64,000 nt of DNA. Origin: Lysobacterales bacterium 66-474. Its GTDB lineage: Bacteria > Pseudomonadota > Gammaproteobacteria > Xanthomonadales > Rhodanobacteraceae. Positions 56,650 through 64,000 of the stretch are shown here, piece by piece; the stretch's first letter is position 1, and the number at the start of each line of letters is the position of its first letter. The position numbers were made by a program, and so were the translations under genes. Below the pieces are notes generated by a model. That model did not search any database and had not been told where the DNA came from. It saw only the letters and a list, made by a program, of their open reading frames with translations. The stretch lies in assembly GCA_001899805.1 (NCBI GenBank), contig MKWP01000008.1, forward strand, positions 1-64,000. Direction: 5' to 3'.

Positions 56650-57771
56650 ATGAAACGTAACGGCTTGTTCGCGGTCATCGCGCTGGCCTTGGGCACTGTC
56701 GGCGTGATGTCAGTCGCGCACGCACAGGACACGAGCCCCGCGGCAGAAACGACGGGTAGCTTTGCGAACCCCAACTACAGCAACTGGTACATCGTGCCGC
56801 GTATCGGCGTGGTGGTCGGCGACAGCAGCCGCAAGGTGCAGGCCGATCCCATCGGCGGACTCGGCGTGGGTTTCTGGGTGAACCCGCATTTCACCCTGGA
56901 CGTTGAAGCCACGGGCGACAATGCGGATTTCAAGGATTCCTCCACCCGCGCAGGCAAGCAGTGGGAGACCCTCGGACTCGACGTCGCGGGCCGCTACTAC
57001 TTCATGGATCCTGCCAGCCAGTGGCGTCCGTACATCATGGCCGGCGCCGGCATGTGGCGTCACGCTGCGGTAGCGGGCAGCAATGGTTGGGGTCCGGGCG
57101 CGACCGTCGGCGTGGGCGTGTTGTACAACGTCAGCGACCGCGTCGCCCTGCGTGGCGAGATCGCGGCACGTTATTACCGCGACACCACGTCGGCGATGGC
57201 GACCGGTTTCGCCGGCCCCGGCCTGCCGCACACCTATGGTCCGAAGCAGTGGCTGGATTCGATGGCCACGATCGGCCTCGTGTTCAACATGGGCCACCCG
57301 GCGCCGCCGCCGCCTCCGGCTGCACCGCCGCCGCCCCCGCCGCCGGCTGCTCCTCCGCCGCCGCCGCCGCAGAACGTGGTCATCGACCTGCGTGGCGTGA
57401 ACTTCAAGTTCGATCGTCCCAAGAAGACCGAACACGACATTGGCCCGACGCTGAAGCCGCCGGCAGCCGATTCGCTGGCGATCCTGAACCAGGCGGTCGA
57501 TACCTTGAACCGCTATCCGCAGGTCAAGATCGAGATCGACGGCTACACCGATTCGGTCGGTACCGATCAGTACAACCAGGGCCTGTCCGAGCGTCGCGCC
57601 AACATCGTGGCCGACTTCCTGAAGTCGCACGGCATCGATGCGAGCCGCATCACCGACGTCAAGGGTTTCGGCGAGTCCAACCCGATCGACACCAACAAGA
57701 CCGCGGCTGGCCGTGAGCGCAACCGTCGCGTCGAGTTCAAGGTCGAGCAGCCCCAGAACGGCAGCATGTAA
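56650..57771 (+). CDS. OmpA-family outer-membrane protein
   Basis: 373 residues from ATG 56650, after GAGGAG. Signal peptide ends near VAHAQDT. Residues about 40-215 form an OmpA-like eight-stranded barrel (YIVPRIGVVVGDSSRKVQAD to ATIGLVFNMGHP). A Pro/Ala-rich linker (about 216-242) follows. The OmpA C-terminal peptidoglycan-binding domain contains VKIEIDGYTDSVGTDQYNQG and LSERRANIVADFL, then AGRERNRRVEFKVEQ. It links the outer membrane to the cell wall. It is monocistronic with a strong terminator. Confidence 0.92.
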   Translation: MKRNGLFAVIALALGTVGVMSVAHAQDTSPAAETTGSFANPNYSNWYIVPRIGVVVGDSSRKVQADPIGGLGVGFWVNPHFTLDVEATGDNADFKDSSTRAGKQWETLGLDVAGRYYFMDPASQWRPYIMAGAGMWRHAAVAGSNGWGPGATVGVGVLYNVSDRVALRGEIAARYYRDTTSAMATGFAGPGLPHTYGPKQWLDSMATIGLVFNMGHPAPPPPPAAPPPPPPPAAPPPPPPQNVVIDLRGVNFKFDRPKKTEHDIGPTLKPPAADSLAILNQAVDTLNRYPQVKIEIDGYTDSVGTDQYNQGLSERRANIVADFLKSHGIDASRITDVKGFGESNPIDTNKTAAGRERNRRVEFKVEQPQNGSM

Positions 57772-57823
57772 GCCGTTCGTGGAAGAATCGGCATCGAACC
57801 GCCGATGATTCCAATGTGATACG

Positions 57824-57853
57824 AAAAAGCCCGGCTTGCGCCGGGCTTTTTCT
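57824..57853 (+). terminator. Rho-independent terminator of the OmpA-family gene
   Basis: AAAAAGCCCGGC (57824-57835), loop TTGC, then GCCGGGCTTTTT followed by CTTTT. Strong GC stem and T run, 52 bases after the stop codon. Confidence 0.92.
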
Positions 57854-57901
57854 TTTCGAGTCCCGCCATGCGGATTCGATGACGCGAATGCGGAGAGCCA
57901 T

Positions 57902-58759
57902 ATGCGCGGAAGTGACATTCGTCTTCCGAGGCCCGCGAACGGCCTCACCGCACGACATGGCCTCGCGCGCGTGCTGTCGCGCATGGGCATGTGTTCGCGC
58001 AGCGAAGCGGTGCGTCGCATCATGGCGGGGCGCGTGCGCTTGAACGGCGTTGTGGTGGGCGATCCCGAAGCGCCTGTCGACCCTGGGGTCGATCGCATCG
58101 AAGTCGACGGGATGGCCGCGCACGCAAGCGAACGCGTCTGCATCGCCCTCAACAAGCCGCGCGGATTGGTGGTGACCGCCTCCGATGAGCGTGGTCGCGA
58201 GACCGTCTATGCCTTGCTCGCGGATGCGGACCTGCCTTGGCTGGCGCCGGTGGGGCGGCTGGACAAGGCCAGCGAGGGCCTGCTGCTGCTCGGCAACGAT
58301 CCGGCGTGGGCGGCGCGCATCACCGACCCGGCGTCGCATGTTGCGAAGACTTATCGGGTGCAGGTGCGCGGCGTGCCGGAGCCGGCAACGTTGCGGCGCT
58401 TGCTCGCGGGCGTGATCGATCGCGGGGAACGGCTGTCGGCCGAGTCGGTGCGCGTGACGGGCGGCGGCGAGACAAACAGCTGGCTGGAAATCGTGCTGCG
58501 CGAAGGGCGGAACCGGCAGATACGACGCATGCTTGCGGCGTGCGGCCATGACGTGCTGCGACTCATGCGGGTGGCGATCGGCGCGGTCGAACTCGGCGAC
58601 CTGCCCAAGGGGGCATGGCGCAGGCTGACCGAAGCGGAGATCGACGGTCTCGGCGGCGTGGGCCCGGACTCGGGCGGCGGCGAACGCCGGGTCAAGCGTT
58701 CGACGGCAGGCCGTCGATCCAGGTCTCCGTTACCCGCAAATCCGCATCGAGTACCGTGA
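57902..58759 (+). CDS. Pseudouridine synthase of the RsuA/RluB/RluE/RluF family
   Basis: 285 residues from ATG 57902, after GGAGAG. An S4 RNA-binding domain (about 20-75, RVLSRMGMCSRSEAVRRIMA and GRVRLNGVVV) is followed by the catalytic domain. The motif VGRLDKASEGLLLLGND holds the catalytic Asp121, and LREGRNRQIRRMLAACGHDV is the family RNA-binding segment. It converts a uridine in 23S or 16S rRNA; RluB-like action on 23S is likeliest. The last 68 bases overlap the convergent nagA. Confidence 0.87.
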   Translation: MRGSDIRLPRPANGLTARHGLARVLSRMGMCSRSEAVRRIMAGRVRLNGVVVGDPEAPVDPGVDRIEVDGMAAHASERVCIALNKPRGLVVTASDERGRETVYALLADADLPWLAPVGRLDKASEGLLLLGNDPAWAARITDPASHVAKTYRVQVRGVPEPATLRRLLAGVIDRGERLSAESVRVTGGGETNSWLEIVLREGRNRQIRRMLAACGHDVLRLMRVAIGAVELGDLPKGAWRRLTEAEIDGLGGVGPDSGGGERRVKRSTAGRRSRSPLPANPHRVP

Positions 58760-59837
58760 AGTCGGCGCGATAGCCCGTTTCGATGCGTCCGCGGCTGGCG
58801 CCCAATCCCAGGAAATCCGCGGGATAAGTCGAGGCCATGCGTGCGGCTTCGTCGATCGGCAGGCCGAGCATTTCCACGGTGTTGCGCACGGCATCGATCA
58901 TGCTGAGCGCGGAGCCGGCGAGGGTGCCGTTCGCGGTCTGGCAGATCCCGTCGCGCGCGACGATCGTTTCCCCGTTCAGCACGTAGGACGGATCGGCTGC
59001 GCCCACGGGCGGCATCGCGTCGGTGACCAGGAATACCTTGCCCCGCGGCTTGGCCTTCAACGCGACGCGCAGACTGGCGGGGTCGACATGGTGGCCGTCG
59101 ACGATCACGCCGCACCAGCTGTCGGCATCGTCCAGCGCGGCGCCGATCATGCCCGGCGCGCGGCTGGTCAATGGTGACATCGCGTTGTAGAGGTGGGTGA
59201 AACCACGCACGCCGGCGTCCAGCGCGGCGCGCACCGTTGCGTAATCCGTATTGGAGTGGCCCGCGGCGACGATCACGCCGTGCCCGGTGAGTTCGCGGAT
59301 CGCATCGGGGGCAACGCATTCCGGCGCCAGCGTCAGCAGTGTTTTCCCCTGCTGCAGGGATTCGGTCACCCGCAATTCGCCTGCATCCGGCACGTGCAGA
59401 TATTTTTCAGCGTGCACGCCCTTGCGTTGGCGACTGATGAACGGCCCTTCGAGGTGGATGCCCAGCACTCCGGGCACGCCTTCCGCGATGGCCGTATCGA
59501 CCGCCGCGATCGCGGTGCGCATCTTGTCGACGGTGTCGCTGATGAGGGTGGGCAGGAAACCCGTGGTGCCGAATCGGCGATGCGCCGCGCCGATCGCGCG
59601 GATGCCGTCCACACTCGGCTGGTCGTTGAACAACACGCCGCCGCCGCCGTTGACCTGGCAATCGATGAAACCCGGCAACAGCATGCGGCCGGACAAGTCG
59701 CGTGCCTTCGCACCGGAAGGAACATTTCCGGGCGACGCCAGTCCGCGGATCAGGCCGTCCGCGACCACCACCGCGAGATCATCGCGCCATCCCTGCGGGG
59801 TGAGCACGCGCGCATTGAGCAGTGCCGTTTCCATCAT
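58692..59837 (-). CDS. nagA: N-acetylglucosamine-6-phosphate deacetylase
   Basis: 381 residues. It removes acetate from GlcNAc-6-phosphate. Metal and substrate residues lie in GIHLEGPFIS, VAAGHSNTDY and GFTHLYNAMSP, and the catalytic Asp in LVTDAMPPVG. DCQVNGGGGVLFND near the N-terminus is a family signature. Start ATG 59837 overlaps the stop of nagB-II (ATGA); the next ATG, one codon later, is equally possible. Last gene of nagP-lacI-nagB-nagA. Confidence 0.94.
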   Translation of the reverse strand: MMETALLNARVLTPQGWRDDLAVVVADGLIRGLASPGNVPSGAKARDLSGRMLLPGFIDCQVNGGGGVLFNDQPSVDGIRAIGAAHRRFGTTGFLPTLISDTVDKMRTAIAAVDTAIAEGVPGVLGIHLEGPFISRQRKGVHAEKYLHVPDAGELRVTESLQQGKTLLTLAPECVAPDAIRELTGHGVIVAAGHSNTDYATVRAALDAGVRGFTHLYNAMSPLTSRAPGMIGAALDDADSWCGVIVDGHHVDPASLRVALKAKPRGKVFLVTDAMPPVGAADPSYVLNGETIVARDGICQTANGTLAGSALSMIDAVRNTVEMLGLPIDEAARMASTYPADFLGLGASRGRIETGYRADFTVLDADLRVTETWIDGLPSNA

Positions 59838-60928
59838 ACGGTCTCGGTGACCTTGGCGAGGTGCGGCGGACGATCAGGATCGCGTCCGCGCCGGATCGCC
59901 AGCGCATTGACCGCGCGGTAGAAACTCTGGACCGCGAGGATCGGCGCGCACATCGGCTGGCCGGTCGGCACGATCGGCAAGGCCTGCCGGCCCGTCGCGC
60001 CCGGTGCGGCGACCAGCACGCAGGCACCGCGTTTGCGGAAATCGGCCGCGGTTTGCAGCATGCCGGCCAGCGTGCCGTCGTCCTGCGCGAACATCAGCAC
60101 GGGATGGTCCGGCCCGACCAGCTCCATCGGACCGTGGCGGACCTCGGCGCCGCTGAAAGCTTCGGCATGCAGCGCGCAGGTTTCCTTCAGCTTCAGCGCG
60201 GCCTCCTGGGCGGCCGCGAGGCCATAGCCGCGACCCAGCACGAACAGGCCCCGCTTGTCCGCCAGCGTCTCGACCAACGGCGACCAGTCCATCGCGAACG
60301 CCTGGTGCAAGCGCTCCGGCAGACCACGCAGGGCTTCGAGCAGGCCCGCATCTTGCCGCCAGTGCGCGACCAGGTGCAGGATCGCGCTCAGCGAGCCGAT
60401 GTAACTCTTGGTGGCCGCCACGCTGTGTTCCGGACCCGCGTGCAGCGGGATCACGGTGTCGGCGAGGTCCGCCAGCGGCGAGCCTTCGGCATTGACCATC
60501 GCGACCACCCGCGCGCCGGCCAGGCGCGCGGCTCCGGCACTGCGCAACAGGTCGGGGCTTGCGCCGGATTGCGAGATGACGAGGTACAGCGCACCGCGCA
60601 GGCGCAACGGAACCGCGTAGATGGATTCGACCGAAGGCGATGCCGAGGCAGTCACGCAACCGGTCTGTGTTTCGATCACGTACTTGGCGTAAGTGGCCGC
60701 GTGATCGGAACTGCCGCGCGCGCAGGTCGCGGCGAAAGGCGGCGTGTCGTCGCGCAAGGTGCGCGCGAGTTCCCGCACCGTCGCGTCGTTGCGCTCGAGC
60801 TGGCGCGACACCGTGTCGGCCGCCGCCGCGGCTTCCCGGTACAGCGATGTGGATTCTGGTTGGATGTTGCCGGCGGGGTCGGTCACGGGTGTCGTTGGTT
60901 GAGGTGTCATGGCTCGGGAATCATTCAT
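59834..60928 (-). CDS. SIS-domain glucosamine-6-phosphate deaminase (NagB-II type)
   Basis: 364 residues from ATG 60928, which overlaps the LacI-family stop (ATGA); ATG 60910 (MTPQPTTPVTD) is an alternative. Two sugar-isomerase (SIS) domains are present: ARGSSDHAATYAKYVIE and ISQSGASPDLLRS in the first, LGRGYGLAAAQEAALKLKET and HGPMELVGPDHPVLMF in the second. It resembles the isomerase half of GlmS without the glutaminase domain. Such proteins replace NagB in Xanthomonadales and Shewanella nag clusters. Confidence 0.86.
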   Translation of the reverse strand: MNDSRAMTPQPTTPVTDPAGNIQPESTSLYREAAAAADTVSRQLERNDATVRELARTLRDDTPPFAATCARGSSDHAATYAKYVIETQTGCVTASASPSVESIYAVPLRLRGALYLVISQSGASPDLLRSAGAARLAGARVVAMVNAEGSPLADLADTVIPLHAGPEHSVAATKSYIGSLSAILHLVAHWRQDAGLLEALRGLPERLHQAFAMDWSPLVETLADKRGLFVLGRGYGLAAAQEAALKLKETCALHAEAFSGAEVRHGPMELVGPDHPVLMFAQDDGTLAGMLQTAADFRKRGACVLVAAPGATGRQALPIVPTGQPMCAPILAVQSFYRAVNALAIRRGRDPDRPPHLAKVTETV

Positions 60929-61947
60929 TCGCGTGGGCGTGGCGGCGCGGTCGAGGCGCGCACCACCAGTTCCGGGCTGAAGCCCTCGTTCTCGACGTCG
61001 CCGCCGTGGATCTGCGCGATCAGCAGCCGGGTGGCGTGTTCGGCGATCAGCTCGGTACGTTGCCGCGAGGTGGTGAGCGAGGGCCAGGAGTGCCGCGAGA
61101 ACGGGCTGTCCTCGAAACCGGCCACGGACAAGTCGTAGGGCACGTGCAGGCCGGCCGCACGCGCGGCCGCCAGTACGCCGGCGGCGATCTCGTCGTTGGA
61201 ACCGAAGATCGCGGTGGGCGGCTCGGCGAGGCTCAGCAATTTGCGCGCGCCACGGAAACCGTCGTCGAACGAATAGTCGCCTTCGAGGATCAATTCGTCG
61301 TCCCGCGGCACGCCGTAATCCTGCAGCGCTTTCTCGTAGCCCTTGTAGCGCTCGGGGCTGGAACGATGCTGCTTGCCGCCCCACAGGAAACCGATCCTGA
61401 CGTGGCCAAGCTGGATCAGGTACGCCGTGATGGCATAGGCGGCATCGCGGTCGTCCACGAACACGCAGGGAAATCCGTCGCGCGGATCCTCGGCCGCCGA
61501 AATCACGCGCACCAGCGGTACGCCATAGGCCGTCAATTCGCGCAACAACGCCATGCGCTCGGACATCGGCGGAGCCAGCACCAGTCCGGCCAGGCGCGAG
61601 CGGCGCGTGAGGTCGCGCAGTTCCTCGGCCAGCCTGGGCGCGCGCGAATTGCAGGGATGGATCTGCAATCCGTAACCCATCTCGCGGCACGCCGCGAGCG
61701 CACCCTGCTGCACGGCGATGATGTAGTACGGATTGGGATTGTCGTAGACCAGTCCGATCGCGTAGGCCTTGGCGCTGCGCAGGCTGCGCGCGGATAGGTC
61801 GGGGCGATAGTCGAGTTGCTCGATCGCGCGCAACACGCGTTCGCGCGTTTCTTCGCGCACCGAATCTTCGCGATTGATCACGCGCGAAACGGTTTTCAGC
61901 GAAACCCGGGCCTGTTTGGCGACATCCCGGATGGTGGTGGTTCCCAA
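60925..61947 (-). CDS. LacI-family transcriptional regulator of the nag cluster
   Basis: 340 residues. The helix-turn-helix is TIRDVAKQARVSLKTVSRVI (5-24), followed by the hinge YRPDLSARSLRS. The sugar-binding domain has GLVYDNPNPYYIIAVQQG, VDDRDAAYAITAYLIQLGH and FGSNDEIAAGVLAAARAAG. Located inside the nag operon, it probably responds to an amino-sugar phosphate and binds the palindromes at 63332 and 63534. Confidence 0.88.
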   Translation of the reverse strand: MGTTTIRDVAKQARVSLKTVSRVINREDSVREETRERVLRAIEQLDYRPDLSARSLRSAKAYAIGLVYDNPNPYYIIAVQQGALAACREMGYGLQIHPCNSRAPRLAEELRDLTRRSRLAGLVLAPPMSERMALLRELTAYGVPLVRVISAAEDPRDGFPCVFVDDRDAAYAITAYLIQLGHVRIGFLWGGKQHRSSPERYKGYEKALQDYGVPRDDELILEGDYSFDDGFRGARKLLSLAEPPTAIFGSNDEIAAGVLAAARAAGLHVPYDLSVAGFEDSPFSRHSWPSLTTSRQRTELIAEHATRLLIAQIHGGDVENEGFSPELVVRASTAPPRPRE

Positions 61948-61975
61948 GCTGCGCTCCTTCGATGGGTGGGTGTAG

Positions 61976-63289
61976 TCAGGATTCCGCGACGGCAGGGCCT
62001 GCCGTGCCTGCCTCGCGCGGCTGGCCGACGCGATGACCGATCAATCCGTAGAACAGAATGTAGAGGTATCCCGGCACCATCACCAGCAGGAATGCCAGCT
62101 GCATGGGGATGGTGCGGGTGAGGTGCGCGAACAACTGCGGGATCACCCCGCCGCCCGCAATGCCCATGATAAGCAGCGCCGATCCGAACTCGGTGTGCTT
62201 GCCCAGGCCCTTGATGCCCAGCGGGAAGATCGCCGGCCACATCATCGCGTTGGCAAAACCGAGCGCCGCGACGAAACCCACCGACGCATAGCCGTGCGTG
62301 GCCCAGGCCGCCACGGTCAGCAGCACGCCCAGCACCGCGGAGAGCGCAAGGTAGGCTTGCTGCGAAATGAAACGCGGGATCAGCAGGAAGCCGAGCACGT
62401 AGCCGACCAGCATCGCCGCCATGGTGTATGCCGTGAAATGCTTGACCGCATCCAGCGGCAGGCCCAACGCCTGGCCGTAGGGCACGATGGTGTCGCCCGC
62501 CATCACTTCCATGCCCACGTAGACGAACAGGCACACCGCGCCCAGCCACAGGTGCGGGAAGCTGAAGATGCTGCGTTGCGACGCCTTGCCCGCTTCGGCG
62601 TGCGCGTCGTTCGCCGGCCTGATTTCCGGCAGCGGCGAAAACATGACCCACACCGCCAGGATCGCCAGCACCGCCGCCATGACCAGATAGGGCAGGTAGG
62701 CGCGGGCCACGAACGCGTGCTGCAACGCCTCCCTTGCCTCGATCGAAGTCGTGGCCTCGATCCTCGCGGCGTACGCGGTGATGCCGCTCAGCAACAGCGC
62801 GCCGATCACGTAGGGCGCCAGCGCGCCGGCAGCCTTGTTGCAGATGCCCATGATCGCGACGCGTTTGGCGCCGCTTTCGATGGGACCGAGGATGCTGACG
62901 TAGGGATTCGCGGCGGTCTGCAGGATCGCCAGGCCGGCTCCGATCACGAACAGGCCCGCCAAGACGCCGGGGTAGCTGTACAGGCCCATGCACTGCGCGA
63001 ATACCACCGAGCCGATGGCCATCACCAACAACCCGAGGGCCATGCCTTTCTTCATGCCGGTGCGCTTGAGGATCAGCGCCGAGGGCAACGCCAGTACGAA
63101 ATACGACACGTAAAACGCGAACGGGATGAAGAAGGCGGTGACGTTGTCTAGGTTGAAGCCGACCTTGACAAACAGGATCAGCGAACCGTTGAGCCAGGTG
63201 ACGAACCCGAAGATGGAGAACAGGATGCCGATGATCACCATCGACATGACGTAGTGCGATGCGTTCGACTGGCTTGCCGGAGAAGTCAT
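61976..63289 (-). CDS. nagP: N-acetylglucosamine MFS transporter (FucP/NagP family)
   Basis: 437 residues with twelve hydrophobic helices. Family features are FIPFAFYVSYFVLALPSALI, GAGLAILQTAANPYVSILGP and, in the C-terminal half, FVYVGMEVMAGDTIVPYGQ. It imports GlcNAc by proton symport and replaces the PTS used in enterics. First gene of the nag operon; a 28-base gap separates it from the LacI-family gene. Confidence 0.87.
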   Translation of the reverse strand: MTSPASQSNASHYVMSMVIIGILFSIFGFVTWLNGSLILFVKVGFNLDNVTAFFIPFAFYVSYFVLALPSALILKRTGMKKGMALGLLVMAIGSVVFAQCMGLYSYPGVLAGLFVIGAGLAILQTAANPYVSILGPIESGAKRVAIMGICNKAAGALAPYVIGALLLSGITAYAARIEATTSIEAREALQHAFVARAYLPYLVMAAVLAILAVWVMFSPLPEIRPANDAHAEAGKASQRSIFSFPHLWLGAVCLFVYVGMEVMAGDTIVPYGQALGLPLDAVKHFTAYTMAAMLVGYVLGFLLIPRFISQQAYLALSAVLGVLLTVAAWATHGYASVGFVAALGFANAMMWPAIFPLGIKGLGKHTEFGSALLIMGIAGGGVIPQLFAHLTRTIPMQLAFLLVMVPGYLYILFYGLIGHRVGQPREAGTAGPAVAES

Positions 63290-63331
63290 GGGAGATCGCC
63301 TGTGGTGCCGATGGGACGGCGGATTATGGAT

Positions 63332-63346
63332 TGACCAACGTTGTCA
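63332..63346. promoter_or_regulatory. LacI-type operator near nagP
   Basis: TGACCAACGTTGTCA is an almost perfect palindrome around CAACGTTG, lying 43 bases upstream of the nagP start. It shares the core with the palindrome at 63534. The 307-base nagP-kinase gap (63290-63596) contains these two sites and no gene. Confidence 0.75.
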
Positions 63347-63533
63347 GAAACATGTCTCGTGCCGAGTATCGCACGTCCTGGCCAGCAAGAAACAGTCAAG
63401 CAGGATCGACTCTGTTGTTGCTGCGTTGCAGCACGAACATTCTCGTGGCAGGTGCGATACTGTGCGGAAAAGCCCAAGAATCCGCAATCCTGCAACCCGC
63501 TCGCACTGGGTGGTGATTTGTTGCATCGCAAAT

Positions 63534-63547
63534 TGACAACGTTGTCA
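63534..63547. promoter_or_regulatory. LacI-type operator near the sugar kinase
   Basis: TGACAACGTTGTCA is a perfect 14-base palindrome, 50 bases before the kinase start. It overlaps a TTGACA hexamer (63533-63538), a possible -35, and CATAAT (63546-63551) could serve as a -10 for an upstream TTGCAT. Repressor binding would block transcription of the kinase. Confidence 0.78.
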
Positions 63548-63596
63548 TAATTGTCCAAACTGCCCACCATCCGAATACGCCGAGAGCAGGATAAGC

Positions 63597-64000
63597 GTGC
63601 CCGCCAGTCATGTGAGCCAGCATGCGAGCCTCCACACGCAGCCGTTCCTGGCGGCGGACGTGGGTGGAACCCACGCGCGGGTGGCGCTGCTGCGCGCGTC
63701 GGCGGCGGGCAAGCGCGAGATCGAAATCCTGGCGTATCGCAAGTTCGCCTGCGCCGATTTCACGGGCCTGCCGGAACTGCTGGCCGCGTTTATCCAGCGC
63801 GACGCCGCGTTGCAGGTGCGGCGCTGCGTGATCGCCTGCGCCGGACAGGCGGTCGGCGACACCATCATCAATGACAACCTGGCCTGGCGGGTCAGCCTTC
63901 CGCAACTGCGCGAGGCATTGGCCTTCGATGACGTGGCCTTGCTCAACGACTTCGAAGCGCTTGCCTACGCCCTCGACGACGTCGAGCACACCGACTGCCT
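63597..64000 (+). CDS. glk: Glucokinase-family sugar kinase, N-terminal part
   Basis: The first 134 codons are seen; the gene runs off the window. The start is GTG 63597 with AGGA 6 bases upstream; a second GTG at 63612 is possible. The ATP-binding loop is ADVGGTHARVALL, and the segments RRCVIACAGQAVGDTIINDN, WRVSLPQLREAL and LNDFEALAYAL match proteobacterial glucokinases. The position opposite nagP, with shared operators, suggests it phosphorylates GlcNAc or glucosamine as well as glucose. Confidence 0.85.
   Translation, partial: MPASHVSQHASLHTQPFLAADVGGTHARVALLRASAAGKREIEILAYRKFACADFTGLPELLAAFIQRDAALQVRRCVIACAGQAVGDTIINDNLAWRVSLPQLREALAFDDVALLNDFEALAYALDDVEHTDC

Overview
The window is high-GC DNA from a gammaproteobacterium of the Xanthomonadales/Lysobacterales, most likely a Rhodanobacteraceae-type genus. 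This rests on gene content and protein style: an S10-spc-alpha ribosomal locus with secY followed directly by rpsM and no rpmJ, a class II (plant-type) DAHP synthase, a Xanthomonas-like malate dehydrogenase, and a nagP/LacI/nagB-II/nagA cluster. No tRNA, rRNA, CRISPR array, phage or insertion sequence with a transposase was seen.

Bases 1-14742 hold the end of tuf and then the S10, spc and alpha ribosomal protein operons, all on the + strand: rpsJ to rpsQ, rplN to secY, and rpsM, rpsK, rpsD, rpoA, rplQ, closed by a strong terminator. Unusually, many gaps between these genes carry strings of perfect hairpins. Two of them (9434-9553 and 11866-11994), plus one upstream of mdh (34482-34632), are copies of one modular multi-hairpin repeat with covarying stems.

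Bases 14800-22200 carry dsbB, aromatic biosynthesis (class II DAHP synthase), a mug-type DNA glycosylase, a fusion of an RDD membrane domain to a type IV pilin-like domain, an OprB-type porin and typA. A 270-bp foldback (MITE-like) element sits against the typA start codon. Bases 22284-32089 look like a catabolic island: a complete Liv-type ABC transporter, a 3-hydroxybutyrate dehydrogenase, a TonB-dependent receptor, a divergent TetR regulator with a palindromic operator, and an alpha/beta hydrolase.

Bases 32184-42412 hold housekeeping and central metabolism: ppiB, a GlsB-type membrane protein, a class I aminotransferase, mdh, a dicarboxylate/cation symporter, and the propionate genes prpB and prpC. 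Two tandem paralogous membrane-anchored proteins of unknown function lie between prpB and prpC. prpD is about 15 kb away, at 54998.

Bases 42486-48232 are the most interesting part. A sigma-54-type promoter precedes five genes for exported proteins: a Gly/Ser-rich secreted protein, a small secreted protein sharing its C-terminal QN motif, a C39-type cysteine peptidase, a third QN-motif protein, and an outer-membrane beta-barrel with an N-terminal coiled coil. A convergent gene encodes a sigma-54 activator with a degenerate receiver domain. The architecture resembles the Pseudomonas Fap functional-amyloid operon, but the proteins look strongly divergent. I infer a fibre or amyloid export system.

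Bases 48377-64000 hold fadH, an S9 peptidase, two small-family proteins, a TerC-family membrane protein with a likely yybP-ykoY manganese riboswitch, prpD, an OmpA-family protein, an RsuA-family pseudouridine synthase and an N-acetylglucosamine cluster (nagP, LacI regulator, nagB-II, nagA), with a divergent glucokinase-family gene cut by the window end. Two LacI-type palindromes lie between nagP and the kinase.
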